A stretch of DNA of 62,290 bases from the NCBI GenBank assembly GCA_007695115.1, contig REEK01000119.1, forward strand, positions 1 through 62,290, in the 5' to 3' direction. Each line of letters opens with the position of its first letter. Positions within the stretch are counted from its first letter, which is position 1. This document shows positions 60,282 through 62,290 of this stretch, one piece after another. A program made the position numbers and the translations under genes. The notes beneath the pieces are model-generated. The model saw only the letters and a program-made list of their open reading frames with translations. It had not been told where the DNA came from and did no database searches. Source of the DNA: Sphaerobacteraceae bacterium. Lineage in GTDB: Bacteria; Chloroflexota; Chloroflexia; Thermomicrobiales; Thermomicrobiaceae.

Positions 60282-61610
60282 ATGGAGAACTCGCGAGGTC
60301 AACAGCATGTCCAGCAGATCCTGCAATCTGTCGTGCGTCAGCTCGATCCCAGAAAGCAAGTGTCTGACGCGCTCGAACTCGACGGCGAGGACCGGTTGCG
60401 CGTCAGCGGTGTTTCATCAACGGTTCCCTGCATTGGCAAGCTGATCGTCGTTGCAGTGGGGAAGGCGTCCATCCCGATGGCTGCCGGAGCCCTCGATGCC
60501 CTCGGGGATCGAGTTTCTGAATCATTGGCGATCACGAAATCAGGCATTGAATCCCCGTTTCAGCCCCCTGAATCATTGACCGTGATGGAAGCTGATCACC
60601 CGGTGCCTGAGCAATCGAGCCTCGCCGCCGGAGCGGCAGTCCGGGAACTGGTTGACGGTCTGGGTGCGGATGACGTGGTTCTGATGCTCATCTCGGGCGG
60701 CGGATCTGCCCTGCTCGAAGATCTGGTGGATGGAGTGTCGCTGGACGATCTCCAGCAGGCCACCGATCACATGCTACGAGCGGGAGCCACGATCAATGAG
60801 CTCAATGCGGTTCGGCGACGAATCAGCCGACTGAAGGGTGGCAGGCTTGCCCGGTTAGCTGCCCCGGCGACCGTGGTAAATCTGATCGTCTCGGATGTGC
60901 TGAATAGCCCGCTTCAGGATATCGCCAGTGGCCCGACGGTCGAGCCCCCCGAGGTGGACGAAACGTTCGCGGCCGTTATGCGACGTCCGGAGCTGGTCAA
61001 TGATCTCCCGGAGTCGATCCGGGCCGTTCTCGACGCCCAATCCGCCGAACGTGAGCCGTGGACCGACAATGTCGCCGGAACAGTGATTCTCTCTGACGCG
61101 GAGACGGCTGCCCGAGCAGCGATCGATACGGCGGTCGGACTTGGCTATCACATTCAAACCGTGGGATATGACTTTCAGGGTGAAGCGCGCGAGTTCGGCC
61201 GAATGATTGGCACGATGTCGCGACACGCAACGCGCCATCGCAAGGCGTTCGATCTTCCGATTGCGCTAATCGGTGCTGGTGAGATGACAGTCACCGTTCG
61301 CGGGAATGGCGTCGGCGGGCGGAATACCGAGATGTCGCTGGCTGCGGCCCGTGAAATCGCCGGAATCGACAACGTCACGATCTGCAGCTTTGCAACCGAT
61401 GGTGATGACGGTTTGAGCCAGTGTGCTGGGGGTGTCGTCGATGGTGGAACGCTGGACCGATTGCACGAGGCTGGAATAGATCTCGAAGCAACGCTGGCGA
61501 ATAGCGATAGCGCCACGGCATTGCGCTCGGTGGCTGCTACGATCGATTTCGGGCCGACCGGCACGAATGTCAACGATATCTACCTGGCCCTGATCCAGGC
61601 GCCATCCTGA
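60282..61610 (+). CDS. Glycerate 2-kinase (DUF4147/MOFRL family)
   Basis: A 442-residue kinase that phosphorylates D-glycerate at C2 in the serine-cycle, photorespiration-like or sugar-acid routes. N-terminal DUF4147 domain: LIVVAVGKASIPMAAGALDA, MEADHPVPEQSS, LMLISGGGSALLEDL, and INELNAVRRRISRLKGGRLA. The C-terminal MOFRL domain carries ALIGAGEMTVTVRGNGVGGR and SFATDGDDG. The ATG follows GGGAGG with a 5-base gap. It is 15 bases after rluD and could be co-transcribed. The class V aminotransferase at 50065 may supply related intermediates; that link is inference. Confidence 0.92.
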   Translation: MENSRGQQHVQQILQSVVRQLDPRKQVSDALELDGEDRLRVSGVSSTVPCIGKLIVVAVGKASIPMAAGALDALGDRVSESLAITKSGIESPFQPPESLTVMEADHPVPEQSSLAAGAAVRELVDGLGADDVVLMLISGGGSALLEDLVDGVSLDDLQQATDHMLRAGATINELNAVRRRISRLKGGRLARLAAPATVVNLIVSDVLNSPLQDIASGPTVEPPEVDETFAAVMRRPELVNDLPESIRAVLDAQSAEREPWTDNVAGTVILSDAETAARAAIDTAVGLGYHIQTVGYDFQGEAREFGRMIGTMSRHATRHRKAFDLPIALIGAGEMTVTVRGNGVGGRNTEMSLAAAREIAGIDNVTICSFATDGDDGLSQCAGGVVDGGTLDRLHEAGIDLEATLANSDSATALRSVAATIDFGPTGTNVNDIYLALIQAPS

Positions 61611-61629
61611 CATCGCCGCGGAGTCGCTT

Positions 61630-62290
61630 CTATTCGAAAATCCGGGTCGTATCGACCGGCGGTGGTGGTATCCATCCCCGCTGCTGGAGTGATTCTCTGC
61701 CGAGTAGCCCGAGCGAGACCTGGTTAGTCGGAGATTCCGGGTTGAACTCGAATCGTGCGCGTTCGAAGTACTGGACCACCCTGCCGCTCTCGATAAATTC
61801 ATCGGTAATCGGGAACCCGAACAGCTCGAGACCGCCATTATTCTCCCAGAACTCCTTGAACCCGTAGCTAACCGCGTGACCCGTTTCCGGGAAGTAGATC
61901 TGCTCCTCGCTGCTCTCGAATGGCTCGATTGGATCGGTCTCGGATTCCGGCCTGAGTTCATGACCGAGGAGCGCCAACCTCATGCGTTGATCTTCCGCTG
62001 CGTCCGGGTGATATTCCAGCTTGACCCGCTCGAAATACTGAACGGTGATTTCCTCGCCGCTGTCAGGATCAGTCTCGATAAACTGGTCGCTCAGCGGGTA
62101 GCCCAGAACCTGCGGCCCACCGTTGGCCTGCCAGTACGATTTGAACTCCCCTGAAACGAAGTGCTGCGTCTCTGGAATGTAAAGACGATCTGGCGAAGGA
62201 ACGGCCGGTGGATCATGTGGGTCGGTTGGCAGGCGTTCTTCGATCTGAAGTGCCTGAACTCGCTGATCGAGCGGGTCGTTGCCGCTGATC
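61630..62290 (-). CDS. Surface protein with tandem QYFER repeats (5' end outside window)
   Basis: An open frame of 220 codons runs to the right edge without a start. Two repeats of about 70 residues are visible: one with FKSYWQANGGPQVLGYPLSD and VQYFERVKLEYHPD, and one with FKEFWENNGGLELFGFPITD and VVQYFERARFEFNPE. Each is preceded by an IPETQHFVS/FPETGHAVS lead-in and a LGLLG-type end. This repeat pattern is characteristic of Chloroflexota extracellular proteins. The C-terminus is a short Pro-rich stretch. The domain at the N-terminus is outside the window. Confidence 0.8.
   Translation of the reverse strand, partial: ISGNDPLDQRVQALQIEERLPTDPHDPPAVPSPDRLYIPETQHFVSGEFKSYWQANGGPQVLGYPLSDQFIETDPDSGEEITVQYFERVKLEYHPDAAEDQRMRLALLGHELRPESETDPIEPFESSEEQIYFPETGHAVSYGFKEFWENNGGLELFGFPITDEFIESGRVVQYFERARFEFNPESPTNQVSLGLLGRESLQQRGWIPPPPVDTTRIFE

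Overview
The window (about 62 kb, moderately GC-rich) looks like a chromosomal segment of a Chloroflexota bacterium, plausibly near Thermomicrobia. This is inference. It rests on the tandem NGG...GYP...QYFER surface repeats of the protein at the right edge, a related module on an anti-sigma factor, a homocysteine methyltransferase/MTHFR fusion protein, a second-type EF-G, ThrRS without a TGS domain, and lipoprotein serpins. There is no IS element, prophage, CRISPR array or plasmid gene. Gene density is high, with many 1- or 4-base start/stop overlaps, and base composition looks even throughout.

Layout. 1-7.2 kb: tail of a membrane protein, M20 peptidase, HAD phosphatase plus methyltransferase, UbiB-type kinase, an unlisted 44-residue membrane protein, an LppM-like lipoprotein and an M19 dipeptidase. 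7.2-13.5 kb (mostly minus strand): REP-like hairpins, thrS behind a T-box leader, tRNA-Val(GAC), an RNase HI variant, an EF-G2-type GTPase and coaX. 13.6-20.4 kb: S41 protease, then the leftward series rseP, ispG, cyclase, pfkB-type kinase, queG. 20.6-26.4 kb: alanine dehydrogenase, Xer recombinase, glycyl-tRNA synthetase, parB, CPBP protease. 26.5-28.9 kb: ECF sigma factor and its large membrane anti-sigma factor. 29-40 kb: methionine/folate fusion enzyme, rplS, rnhB, yraN, M20 peptidase, moaB, hisS, TIM-barrel protein, glycosyltransferase, PIG-L deacetylase, moaA. 40-47.6 kb: DinB-like protein and two lipoprotein serpins, divergent from a peptidase/hydrolase run (M24, M20, two metallo-beta-lactamase-fold proteins). 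47.6-62.3 kb: O-antigen-ligase-like protein, small membrane protein, phosphodiesterase, class V aminotransferase, rpsA, clpC, radA, murG, a DksA/TraR-type zinc-finger protein, lspA, rluD, glycerate kinase and a truncated surface-repeat protein.

How the parts fit. Most genes are housekeeping: translation (thrS, glyS, hisS, rplS, rpsA, EF-G2, tRNA), tRNA/rRNA modification (queG, rluD), envelope proteolysis and lipoprotein maturation (rseP, lspA, Ctp-type protease), protein quality control (clpC), DNA maintenance (radA, xer, parB, RNases H) and cofactor synthesis (ispG, coaX, moaA, moaB). Recognisable controls are the thrS T-box, sigma-A-like promoters often with an extended TGn -10 element, and many intrinsic hairpin terminators. 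The less ordinary parts are the serpin/peptidase locus, the sigma/anti-sigma pair with its composite extracellular sensor, the repeat-built acidic tail of ribosomal protein S1 and several candidate operators.
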